From assembly GCA_910585095.1 (NCBI GenBank), contig CAJUBU010000001.1, forward strand, positions 1-64,000: a stretch of DNA of 64,000 bases. Direction: 5' to 3'. The position numbers and the translations under genes were made by a program. The notes below the pieces were generated by a model. The model worked only from the letters and a program-made list of their open reading frames with translations. It did no database searches and had not been told where the DNA came from. The DNA comes from an uncultured Lachnospira sp. GTDB lineage: Bacteria > Bacillota > Clostridia > Lachnospirales > Lachnospiraceae. Shown one piece after another: positions 8,940 through 17,687 of this stretch; within the stretch, counting starts at the first letter, position 1; each line of letters starts with the position of its first letter.

Positions 8940-11186
8940 TTAACGCATAAATTTGGTTAAGCCATTTAGATTTAAACCTTCTTTTTTCTTTTTCTTAGGC
9001 CTATTCATTTTTTTATAATGTTCTTTCTTTTCTTCCAGAATCATTGAAAGTGCAATTCTCGCCTTTGTGGCATCAACTTCTAATACTTTGACGTCAACAA
9101 CATCACCAACACTTACAACATCTAAAGGATGGTTGATTCTTCTATCAGCACACATTTTAGAGACATGCACAAGCCCGTCTTGATGAACGCCTATATCCAC
9201 AAAAGCCCCAAAGTCAATCACATTGCGGACAGTACCTTTCAATATCATACCAGGTGTCAAATCTTTTATTTCAAGAACATCTTTGCGAAGGATTGGTTTT
9301 GGCAATTCCTCTCTTGGGTCTCTTCCAGGCTTTTCCAACTCCTTTACAATGTCATTTAAAGTAATTTCTCCCACACCAAGCTCTTTAGACATCTCCGCCA
9401 TATTTTCTATTTTACCATGTAATCCCGCTAATCCCCCGACACAAATATCATTTAAATGATATCCTAATAATTCTAGTAATTTTGTTGCCGCTGCATAGCT
9501 TTCTGGATGCACACTTGTGGCATCCAGCGGATTGTCGCCTCCTGATATACGCATAAAACCAGCGCATTGTTCAAACGCTTTTGGTCCAAGTTTGGCAACT
9601 TTTAAAAGCTGCTTTCGATTGTTAAATCGTCCATTCGCCTCTCTATATTCAACAATATTTTTTGCAACCGTTTTTGATACGCCTGAAATATATTCAAGCA
9701 GTGAAGCCGATGCCGTATTTAAGTCAACGCCTACTTTATTAACGCTGTCTTCCACAACACCATCAAGCACTTCTCCAAGTTTTTTCTGGTTCATATCATG
9801 CTGATACTGTCCAACACCAATGGATTTTGGCTCAATTTTAACAAGCTCTGCCAACGGGTCTTGTACACGCCTTGCTATCGATACAGCGCTTCTTTGCGCA
9901 ACGTCAAAGTCTGGAAATTCCTCTGCTGCCAGTTTGCTTGCTGAATACACCGAAGCGCCTGCTTCATTTGTAATAATATAATCAACATTAGAAAGATTCA
10001 TCTCTTTTATCATATCGGCAATAATTTTTTCAGAATCTCTCGAAGCAGTGCCATTACCGCACGAAATCAAAGTGATTCCATATTTATCAATCAGTTTTTT
10101 AACTTCCTTTTTTGATTCTTCCACTTTATTATGTGGTTCTGTTGGATAGATAACTTTTGTATCCAAAACTTTTCCTGTAGAATCCACCACTGCCAATTTA
10201 CAACCTGTTCTAAATGCAGGGTCCCATCCTAAAACAACTTTTCCTGCAATTGGCGGTTGAAGCAAAAGCTGTTGAAGATTCTTCCCAAATACTTTCATAG
10301 CGCCGTCTTCTGCCATATCGGTAAGGCTATTTCTTATCTCACGCTCAATAGCTGGCGCAATTAATCGATTATAGGAATCCTCAATAACTGTTTTTAAACA
10401 AGGTGTAGTATATTCATTATCATTTATAATAATTTTTTTGCTAAGATATAAAATTATACGTTCTGTTGGTGCTTCCACTTTAACTGTAAGGAATTTTTCA
10501 GCTTCTCCGCGATTAATCGCAAGGATTCTGTGTCCCGGAATAGAAGCAAGCGGCTCGCTGTAATCATAATAATTTTCATAGACAGACTGCTCATTTGCAT
10601 CCTTTGCCAACGATTTAATATGACCTTCCTTAAATGTCAATTCTCGAATGTAAGTTCTGTAATCTGCTTCATCGGATATCTGTTCTGCAAGAATATCCAA
10701 TGCGCCTGCAATTGCCTCCGTTTCATTTGCAACCTCTAATCCCTCTTTTTGACTGATATACTTTGCCGCCTCTATTTCAAGCGGTTCTGTTGCGCTTTGA
10801 GAAAGAATGTAAGCAGCAAGCGGTTCTAATCCTTTTTCTTTAGCTATGGTTGCCCTCGTTCTTCTCTTTGGCTTATATGGTCTGTATAAATCCTCAACAA
10901 GAACCATTGTCTCTGCCACTTCAATCTGGTGCTGCAATGCTTCGGTCAATTTTCCCTGCTCTGAAATACTAGCAAGAACCTGCTCTTTTCTATCCTCCAG
11001 ATTTCTTAGATAGCGCAATCGTTCATCTAAATTTCGGAGTTGTTCATCATCAAGAGAACCTGTCATTTCTTTGCGATATCGGGCTATAAAAGGTATTGTA
11101 CACCCTTCATCTATCAGCTTTATTGTTGCCTCCACCTGTGTTGGCTTTATCTGTAATTCCTCAGCAATTTTTTTTGTAATATCCAT
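8940..11186 (-). CDS. tex: Tex family RNA-binding transcription accessory protein
   Basis: 748 residues, the size of Tex. In order: an N-terminal helical region, an RNase H-like (YqgF) domain beginning at GWDPAFRTGCKLAVVD, helix-hairpin-helix motifs around NTASASLLEYISGVS, and a C-terminal S1 domain starting near PGMILKGTVRNVIDFG, with a lysine-rich tail. Known Tex proteins bind RNA and affect transcription and stress tolerance. The ribosome binding site is poorly spaced (GAGG 13 nt before the ATG). Confidence 0.94.
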   Translation of the reverse strand: MDITKKIAEELQIKPTQVEATIKLIDEGCTIPFIARYRKEMTGSLDDEQLRNLDERLRYLRNLEDRKEQVLASISEQGKLTEALQHQIEVAETMVLVEDLYRPYKPKRRTRATIAKEKGLEPLAAYILSQSATEPLEIEAAKYISQKEGLEVANETEAIAGALDILAEQISDEADYRTYIRELTFKEGHIKSLAKDANEQSVYENYYDYSEPLASIPGHRILAINRGEAEKFLTVKVEAPTERIILYLSKKIIINDNEYTTPCLKTVIEDSYNRLIAPAIEREIRNSLTDMAEDGAMKVFGKNLQQLLLQPPIAGKVVLGWDPAFRTGCKLAVVDSTGKVLDTKVIYPTEPHNKVEESKKEVKKLIDKYGITLISCGNGTASRDSEKIIADMIKEMNLSNVDYIITNEAGASVYSASKLAAEEFPDFDVAQRSAVSIARRVQDPLAELVKIEPKSIGVGQYQHDMNQKKLGEVLDGVVEDSVNKVGVDLNTASASLLEYISGVSKTVAKNIVEYREANGRFNNRKQLLKVAKLGPKAFEQCAGFMRISGGDNPLDATSVHPESYAAATKLLELLGYHLNDICVGGLAGLHGKIENMAEMSKELGVGEITLNDIVKELEKPGRDPREELPKPILRKDVLEIKDLTPGMILKGTVRNVIDFGAFVDIGVHQDGLVHVSKMCADRRINHPLDVVSVGDVVDVKVLEVDATKARIALSMILEEKKEHYKKMNRPKKKKKEGLNLNGLTKFMR

Positions 11187-11212
11187 CGTTACTGTATAAC
11201 CTCATTCTATAA

Positions 11213-12544
11213 CTATTTCTTCACCGCATTGTTTTCTGGTACAAAAACATTGTAAATTGTCTTAATTGCATCCTCAAAATAGCGGTTTCTTACACCAATA
11301 ATAATATTTAACTCGCTTGAGCCTTGGTCAATCATCTTAATATTAATTTTTTGTTTGGCAAGTGCAGAAAAAATATTTCCAGCAATACCAGAATTGTTTT
11401 TCATACCACGCCCAACAACAGCAATCAACGCAAGGTCTGCCTCTAACTCAATGGTGTCTGGGTGGACTGCTCTGTGAAGCTGTGCAAGCACCTTCTGTTC
11501 ATTTTCCACAAATTCATCTTGATGAACAAAGACGGTCATTGTATCAATACCTGATGGCATATGTTCAAATGAAATTCCATTGTCTTCAAATACTTGAAGC
11601 ACTTTACGCCCAAAACCAATCTCGGAATTCATCATATCTTTATCAATACTAATAGAAACAAATCCCTTTTTTCCTGCAATACCTGTAATAATACAATCTG
11701 GTTTATTGCAGGTGGTCTCTACAATCATCGTTCCCTTATCGTCTGGAGCATTAGTATTTTTAATATTAATAGGGATTCCTTCTTTTCTTACTGGAAAAAT
11801 AGCCGATTCATGCAGCACAGAAGCTCCCATATAGGACAACTCACGAAGTTCTTTGTAAGTAATAATTGTAATTGGCTTAGGATTATCAACAATTCTTGGG
11901 TCTGCTGCCAAAAAGCCTGATACATCTGTCCAATTCTCATACACATCAGCCTTTAACGCTCTTGCCACAATAGAGCCTGTAACATCAGAACCTCCTCTTG
12001 AAAAGGTCTTTATCTGCCCATTTGGCAATGCACCATAAAATCCAGGTACAACTGCATTTTTTGTTCCTTCCAATCGGTGAGCCATCACTTCATTTGTCTT
12101 TTCACCATTAAATTCACCATTTTTATCAAAACAGATAACAGTTGCTGCATCAATAAATTCATAGTCAAGGTATTTTGCCATAATAATACCATTTAAATAC
12201 TCTCCTCTGGAAGCGGCATAATCACTGCCTGCCTTTGCCTGAAAGTTCTTTTTAATGGTCTCAAACTGTTCTTTTAAGGAGAGTTTTAATCCAAGTCCCT
12301 TGATAATCTCATTGTATCGCTCCTCAATCGCTTTTAGATGTCTGTCAAAAGATTTGCCTGCCTCTGCCTCTGCATAACACTTATAAAGCATATCAGTAAC
12401 TTTTGTGTCTTCGTCAAATCGCTTTCCAGGTGCAGACGGAATCACATATTTTCTGCTATCATCACTTCGGATAATATTGCCAACTTTCTTAAACTGTTCT
12501 GCACTTGCAAGTGAACTTCCTCCAAACTTAACTACTTTAACCAT
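11213..12544 (-). CDS. lysC: Aspartate kinase
   Basis: First enzyme of the aspartate family pathway (lysine, threonine, methionine, diaminopimelate). 443 residues: kinase domain with VVKFGGSS at the N-terminus and FSRGGSDVTGS, then two ACT domains (about 290-440) expected to bind an end-product inhibitor. Monofunctional long form. It lies downstream of hom on the same strand but behind a hairpin, so it probably has its own transcript. Confidence 0.95.
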   Translation of the reverse strand: MVKVVKFGGSSLASAEQFKKVGNIIRSDDSRKYVIPSAPGKRFDEDTKVTDMLYKCYAEAEAGKSFDRHLKAIEERYNEIIKGLGLKLSLKEQFETIKKNFQAKAGSDYAASRGEYLNGIIMAKYLDYEFIDAATVICFDKNGEFNGEKTNEVMAHRLEGTKNAVVPGFYGALPNGQIKTFSRGGSDVTGSIVARALKADVYENWTDVSGFLAADPRIVDNPKPITIITYKELRELSYMGASVLHESAIFPVRKEGIPINIKNTNAPDDKGTMIVETTCNKPDCIITGIAGKKGFVSISIDKDMMNSEIGFGRKVLQVFEDNGISFEHMPSGIDTMTVFVHQDEFVENEQKVLAQLHRAVHPDTIELEADLALIAVVGRGMKNNSGIAGNIFSALAKQKINIKMIDQGSSELNIIIGVRNRYFEDAIKTIYNVFVPENNAVKK

Positions 12545-12644
12545 GATTTATTTTTGCCTTTCTTTTTATAAAATTTTGATAAAGTACCAATTGAAAATTA
12601 AAATTTTCAATCACAAAATTTGTATCTGTATGTTGCAAAGTTGT

Positions 12645-12673
12645 AAAAACAAAATTTGAAAAGTTTTGTTTTT
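12645..12673 (-). terminator. Terminator between hom and lysC
   Basis: AAAAACAAAA (12645-12654) pairs with TTTTGTTTTT (12664-12673) over 10 bp with a 9-nt loop. The stem is weak because it is AT-rich, but both sides carry runs of A or T. It lies just after the hom stop. A perfect TTGAAAATT-type palindrome near 12590-12611 adds a second structure before lysC. Confidence 0.45.
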
Positions 12674-12704
12674 GCACTATAAAACAACACATAAATATAA
12701 TTCA

Positions 12705-13928
12705 TTATGAAAATACCGTCTTGTCAATTCGTATCCTGCTAATCATAGGAATATTCTTTGCTGCCTCTGCAAATTCTTTTTCTGTCATCTCTTCTGTAAC
12801 AAATCCAAATTCGCCCTCTATACCATCAACGGTCACTGTCTTCACATTGCCAAAGTTTTCTTTTATCTTTGTCAAATCGTCCAAACTTCCCTTTACTCTT
12901 ACAAAAAAGCTTCGCACTTCATCTTCTGTATTTCCAAGTTCAAGCTCTTTATTGCTCCATACGGTCATAACATTGGTTCCCTTGTGTTTCACACAGTCAA
13001 CCACATCGGATACAACAGCACTAGCCGTAGGAAGTTTTCCAGCTCCTGCACCAAAAAACATGACATTGCCAAGTACATTACCGTTGACATAAATACCATT
13101 TAAAACATCATTTACATTATACAATGGATGTGAACTTTCTATCATAAACGGCGCTGTCATTGCATACACTTTGCCATCTTTCTTATAGCTTGTAGCCAGC
13201 AATTTTACTACATATCCAAGCTTTTGTGCATATTTAAAATCTTGTGTTGTGATATGTGAAATGCCCTCTGTGTATATCTCCTCAAAATGAACGGTTGAAC
13301 CGTATGCTAAAGAGGTCAAAATGGCTATTTTTCTACATGCATCAAATCCCTCAACATCTGCTTCTGGATTGCGCTCTGCATAACCTAATTCCTGTGCTTC
13401 CTTTAACACCACATCATAATCCACACCTTCATTGCTCATCTTTGTCAGTATGTAATTGGTTGTTCCATTGAGAATGCCTGTTATATTTATAATTTCATCT
13501 GCCGTAAGTGATTGATTAAGTGGTCTTATAATTGGTATTCCTCCGCCTACCGATGCCTCAAACATAAAATTTAACTTTCTTTCTTTTGCCATTGCAAGAA
13601 GCTGCGGACCATGTGCCGCCACCAACGCTTTGTTGGAAGTACACACACTCTTGCCAGCCTCCAATGCCTTTTTGACAAATGTAAAGGCAGGCTCAACGCC
13701 CCCCATAACCTCTACGACAACATCAATTTCTGAATCATTTATAATGTCATCAATATTATGAACAATTTTTTCTTGTATAGGGTCATCTGGAAAATCTCTT
13801 ATATCAAGAACACTTTTAACTTCAATCTCTTGCCCTACTCTCTTGCTAATTGAATCATGGTTCGTTGATAATACCTCCACAACGCCCGAACCAACTGTAC
13901 CATATCCTAATACTGCAATTTTTGCCAT
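12705..13928 (-). CDS. hom: Homoserine dehydrogenase
   Basis: Reduces aspartate semialdehyde to homoserine for threonine and methionine. 407 residues: NAD(P)-binding VLGYGTVGSGVVEVL near the start, catalytic-domain motifs EASVGGGIPIIRPL and NGTTNYILTKM, and a C-terminal ACT domain (about 330-407). The second ATG is preferred because GGAG lies 6 nt before it, while the first ATG overlaps that site. It follows the ACT-domain regulator gene by about 40 bp. Confidence 0.96.
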   Translation of the reverse strand: MAKIAVLGYGTVGSGVVEVLSTNHDSISKRVGQEIEVKSVLDIRDFPDDPIQEKIVHNIDDIINDSEIDVVVEVMGGVEPAFTFVKKALEAGKSVCTSNKALVAAHGPQLLAMAKERKLNFMFEASVGGGIPIIRPLNQSLTADEIINITGILNGTTNYILTKMSNEGVDYDVVLKEAQELGYAERNPEADVEGFDACRKIAILTSLAYGSTVHFEEIYTEGISHITTQDFKYAQKLGYVVKLLATSYKKDGKVYAMTAPFMIESSHPLYNVNDVLNGIYVNGNVLGNVMFFGAGAGKLPTASAVVSDVVDCVKHKGTNVMTVWSNKELELGNTEDEVRSFFVRVKGSLDDLTKIKENFGNVKTVTVDGIEGEFGFVTEEMTEKEFAEAAKNIPMISRIRIDKTVFS

Positions 13929-13968
13929 AGTTTTCTCCATTCCACATCATACTTTTTGTATATACTTT

Positions 13969-14409
13969 TTACTCACGACTCAATATCTTTAGATACCTCA
14001 CGCCTTTTAAAGAATCAATTTCTTCTATCATCACAGAAGAATCTCCTGTTGTTGTAAGAATATCCACGCTTAACGTCAAAGAAGCCACCCCATTTACTGG
14101 TATAGTCTGATGAATCGTCAGTATATTTGCCTTAAATTCAGCTATCTTATTTAGCACTGCTGAAAGTAATCCCGGCTCATCATCCATCGACAAAACAAAT
14201 GTAATGGTGCGTCCTTTGACATTATCTCTAAAAGGAAATATATCGTCTTTATATTTATAATATGAACTTCGGCTGATTCCAATCTGTTCTGTTGCTTCTG
14301 CTACGGATATTTCCTTTGTCTCAATCAATTTATTAACCTGAGCTACTTTAATAAGCACCTCAGGTAATGCCTTTTGCTTGACAACATAATACTTGCTTTC
14401 TTCTCTCAC
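13969..14409 (-). CDS. ACT domain protein of the PheB/UPF0735 family
   Basis: 146 residues. The N-terminal 60 have a helix-turn-helix-like pattern (SVAEATEQIGISRSSYYKY) and the rest is an ACT domain (MDDEPGLLSAVLNKI). It starts with GTG behind GGAG. Its place directly before hom is common in Firmicutes and suggests amino-acid-responsive regulation of threonine synthesis; that role is inferred from context only. Confidence 0.88.
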   Translation of the reverse strand: MREESKYYVVKQKALPEVLIKVAQVNKLIETKEISVAEATEQIGISRSSYYKYKDDIFPFRDNVKGRTITFVLSMDDEPGLLSAVLNKIAEFKANILTIHQTIPVNGVASLTLSVDILTTTGDSSVMIEEIDSLKGVRYLKILSRE

Positions 14410-14420
14410 AATCGTCTCCG

Positions 14421-16037
14421 TTAGATTTCTCTGCCAAATACGCTGGCAAGATATCTCATATTATTGACATGTGTATCATTGAGAGCTTCTGGCTTCATAC
14501 GCCATTTCCAATTGGTTCCCATACTTGATGGGAAATTCATTCTAGCTGTATTATCCAATTTTAATATATCCTGCACAGCAAAGATAGATAAAACTGCAAC
14601 ACTTCCATATGCAGCTCGAAATACTTGGTCTACCAATTTATCTCTATCCCTTGTATCAAGGTAATCAAAAGCATACCCAAGCTCCCATTCATTATGCTGT
14701 GTAAAATAGCCAAACAATGTCTCATTATCATGTGTTCCGCCATATACAACACAATTTGTCTTATAATTATATGGAAGATGCGGATTTTTTCTGTCCCCTC
14801 CAAATGCAAACTCAAGCACTTTCATAGAAGGATAGCCGTTATGCTCTAAAAGCTCGTCAACTTCTTTTAAACTTACCCCTAAATCTTCTGCAATAATCTT
14901 CTTTTCGCCAATTGCTTCATTGATAACATTAAGCAGCTTTTGACCTGGTCCTTTGTGATACTCGCCTTTTCTCGCATCAGGCATCTCGGCTGGAATACTA
15001 TAATACTGAACAATTCCAATAAAATGGTCAATCCTTATCACATCATAAATATAAGCGGAACGAATCATTCTCTTTTTCCACCAAGCAAAATTATTTTTTT
15101 CCATCTTTTCCCAGTTATATAAAGGATTTCCCCATTTCTGCCCTGCATCACAAAATGCATCTGGCGGAACACCCGCAACCTTTGTAGGTGTAAGGTTTTC
15201 ATTCAAAAGGTATTCTTCAGCATTTGCCCAGACATCAACACTGTCATATCCCATATAAATTGGAATATCGCCAATAATCTCAACGCCCTTATCATTTGCA
15301 TACTGTTTTAATTTCGTCCACTGTTTGTCAAACTCATATTGTATAAATTGCCAATATCCAATATCATCGGCAAGAAGTTCTTTATACTTCTTTATTCCTT
15401 CTGGCGTGCGAAACTTAATATCATCATCCCATTCCGCCCATGAAACTTGATTATTATAATATTTAACTGCCATAAATAAGGCATAATCATCAAGCCATTC
15501 CTTATTATCGCTGACAAAATTATCAAATTGTTTATACAGTGGAAGCCCTTTTGCAAGAGTACGCTTGCTGTCTACATACAACTGCTTAAAATTTTCATAA
15601 GCTTGACGCAAAATTGCAAATCGCCCATTATAAATTTTTTCATAACTCACATATCGGTTATCACCGATTTGAATATCATAATTATGTGCATATCTTTCTG
15701 CTAACGCATCATCTTCTGATACATCAACTGGAACAAAGCCATCGCCCCAGTCAACCTTTAAGATGTCCGATTTTTTTAACAAACCGTCCTCTACCAATAT
15801 ATCCAAATCAATAAAGTATGGATTTCCTGCAAATGCAGAATACGACTGATACGGACTATCTCCATATGTAGTAGGTCCTAATGGAAGCACCTGCCAATAT
15901 TTGTGATTACAATTTCTCACAAAATCCACAAAATCATAGGCTGCCTTTCCAAATGTTCCAATACCATAATTGGAAGGAAGACTGCTTACAGCCATCAGTA
16001 TACCTGCACTTCTTTCAAATGATTTCACCTTTTTCAT
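14421..16037 (-). CDS. malQ: 4-alpha-glucanotransferase (amylomaltase)
   Basis: GH77 enzyme that transfers glucan segments between malto-oligosaccharides. 538 residues, somewhat longer than the usual 500. Motifs include SSLPSNYGIGTFG (18-30), IRIDHF (nucleophile Asp), IAEDLG (acid/base Glu) and THDNET (transition-state Asp). The stop is 12 bp before the ACT-domain regulator gene. No glycogen or maltose genes are near. Confidence 0.95.
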   Translation of the reverse strand: MKKVKSFERSAGILMAVSSLPSNYGIGTFGKAAYDFVDFVRNCNHKYWQVLPLGPTTYGDSPYQSYSAFAGNPYFIDLDILVEDGLLKKSDILKVDWGDGFVPVDVSEDDALAERYAHNYDIQIGDNRYVSYEKIYNGRFAILRQAYENFKQLYVDSKRTLAKGLPLYKQFDNFVSDNKEWLDDYALFMAVKYYNNQVSWAEWDDDIKFRTPEGIKKYKELLADDIGYWQFIQYEFDKQWTKLKQYANDKGVEIIGDIPIYMGYDSVDVWANAEEYLLNENLTPTKVAGVPPDAFCDAGQKWGNPLYNWEKMEKNNFAWWKKRMIRSAYIYDVIRIDHFIGIVQYYSIPAEMPDARKGEYHKGPGQKLLNVINEAIGEKKIIAEDLGVSLKEVDELLEHNGYPSMKVLEFAFGGDRKNPHLPYNYKTNCVVYGGTHDNETLFGYFTQHNEWELGYAFDYLDTRDRDKLVDQVFRAAYGSVAVLSIFAVQDILKLDNTARMNFPSSMGTNWKWRMKPEALNDTHVNNMRYLASVFGREI

Positions 16038-16080
16038 TTTAATTCCCCATTCTTGAGCATCCTTTTTGCAGAAAAAACAA

Positions 16081-16545
16081 TTAATCTTTCAAGTTTTCTA
16101 CCATGCTCTTTAAATTTTCTTTTTCTTCTCTTGATAATAATATATTGACATTAATCAAAATAATGAGTTTTCCATTCACATTTGCCACTCTATCCATATA
16201 AATGGTTTCTTTGTTTCTAATAATAAGAGGCATCTGTGTAATATTATCCGTATCAATATCACTTATTTCCATAACTTCATCAACTTCAAGCGCGATTTTA
16301 ACACTGCCAACATTAATGATAATAGCGTTGCCTGTAAATTCACCTTCTTCTTGTTTAAATTTTCTTTTAAAGCTATATACAGGAATAACCTCTCCTCTTA
16401 AATTAATAATTCCTCTAATATATGATACTGCATTTGGAACAGATACTACCTGAATTTGCTTCTCAATAGACTGAACAGAATTAATATCCACCCCATACAG
16501 TTCATTATTTAATCTAAATACTACTGGTTTAACATACTCTGCCAT
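16081..16545 (-). CDS. cheW: Chemotaxis coupling protein CheW
   Basis: 154 residues forming one CheW domain, with NELYGVDINSVQSIEK, NLRGEVIPVY and a late strand LIILINVN. It would link receptors to CheA. A standalone copy away from other chemotaxis genes is common in motile Clostridia. It lies 16 bp downstream of prfB on the same strand and has a GGGAGG site. Confidence 0.9.
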   Translation of the reverse strand: MAEYVKPVVFRLNNELYGVDINSVQSIEKQIQVVSVPNAVSYIRGIINLRGEVIPVYSFKRKFKQEEGEFTGNAIIINVGSVKIALEVDEVMEISDIDTDNITQMPLIIRNKETIYMDRVANVNGKLIILINVNILLSREEKENLKSMVENLKD

Positions 16546-16560
16546 AATATCCTCCCTTTT

Positions 16561-17676
16561 CTACTCGGTATTTCCTGTACTTATCCAATTCAGATATGAA
16601 TTAATAAACGGATTAATATTTCCATCAAGCACACTCTGCGCATTTCCGATATCTTTATTAGTTCTATGGTCTTTTACCATCGTATATGGCTGTAAGACAT
16701 AGCTTCTAATTTGATTGCCAAAATTAATATCCTTTACATCACCACGTATATCCGAAGATTTTTGAGCATTTTCTTCTTGTTTTAAAAGATATAACTTTGC
16801 CTTTAACATTTGCATTGCTTTATCTTTATTTTGATGCTGTGAACGTTCATTTTGGCATTGCACTACAATTCCTGTTGGCAAATGGGTAATACGAATTGCC
16901 GAAGATGTTTTATTGATATGCTGACCTCCCGCTCCGCTGGAACGATACGTATCAATCCGCAAATCGTCCATATCAACCTCAATATCAATATCTTCATCTA
17001 TATCTGGCATCACATCACAGGAAACAAACGATGTTTGGCGCTTGCCCGCCGCATTAAATGGAGATATTCGGACAAGTCTGTGAACACCATGTTCAGACTT
17101 TAAATGTCCATACGCATTATCGCCTGACACTTCAATGGTAACGGATTTAATACCAGCTTCATCACCTTCTAAATAGTCAATCGTCTGTGTTGTATATCCA
17201 TTGTTATCTGCCCATCGATTATACATTCTAAATAACATCTGGCACCAATCACAAGCTTCTGTGCCACCTGCCCCTGCATGAAGTGTAAGAATGGCATTTT
17301 TGCTGTCATATTCTCCTGACAATAATGTTTCAATCCTTAAAGCCTCTAATTTACTCTCAAGACTTTCAACTTCTTCTTCTATTTCTGAAATTAAAGAGGT
17401 ATCATTTTCCTCATCTGCCATCTCAATTAATGTGTTTGCATCTTCTATTCTTTGAACAAGCTCATCAAATTTTTCAAAAGCATCCTTTAACACTTTTAAT
17501 TCTTTCATTGACTTTTGAGATTTTTCCGTATCATCCCAAAATCCCGGCGCTTCCATATCAGCCTCAAGCTCCTCAATTCGTTTTTGTTTATTATCCAAAT
17601 CCAACGACTTTCTTATCTGCTCTACGGGCTGTGAAAAACCAGACAATTTCAATTTATACTGGTCTAACTCTACCAT
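16561..17676 (-). CDS. prfB: Peptide chain release factor 2
   Basis: Terminates at UGA and UAA codons. 371 residues with the anticodon-like tripeptide SPF and the catalytic GGQ in SSGAGGQHINK. Unlike most bacterial prfB genes, it reads straight through the usual frameshift position: RKSLDLDNKQKR is encoded without CTTTGA, so the autoregulatory +1 shift is absent. The ATG at 17676 follows AGAAAGGA. It starts 11 bp after secA, a widespread gene order. Confidence 0.96.
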   Translation of the reverse strand: MVELDQYKLKLSGFSQPVEQIRKSLDLDNKQKRIEELEADMEAPGFWDDTEKSQKSMKELKVLKDAFEKFDELVQRIEDANTLIEMADEENDTSLISEIEEEVESLESKLEALRIETLLSGEYDSKNAILTLHAGAGGTEACDWCQMLFRMYNRWADNNGYTTQTIDYLEGDEAGIKSVTIEVSGDNAYGHLKSEHGVHRLVRISPFNAAGKRQTSFVSCDVMPDIDEDIDIEVDMDDLRIDTYRSSGAGGQHINKTSSAIRITHLPTGIVVQCQNERSQHQNKDKAMQMLKAKLYLLKQEENAQKSSDIRGDVKDINFGNQIRSYVLQPYTMVKDHRTNKDIGNAQSVLDGNINPFINSYLNWISTGNTE

Positions 17677-17687
17677 AACTATCCTTT

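Noticed and set aside
12545..12704. Lysine riboswitch or T-box before lysC
   Set aside because: Only short AT-rich hairpins; the gap is too small and lacks the conserved motifs.
14630..14815. Short minus-strand ORF inside malQ
   Set aside because: Shadow frame of malQ, which has full domain support in another frame.
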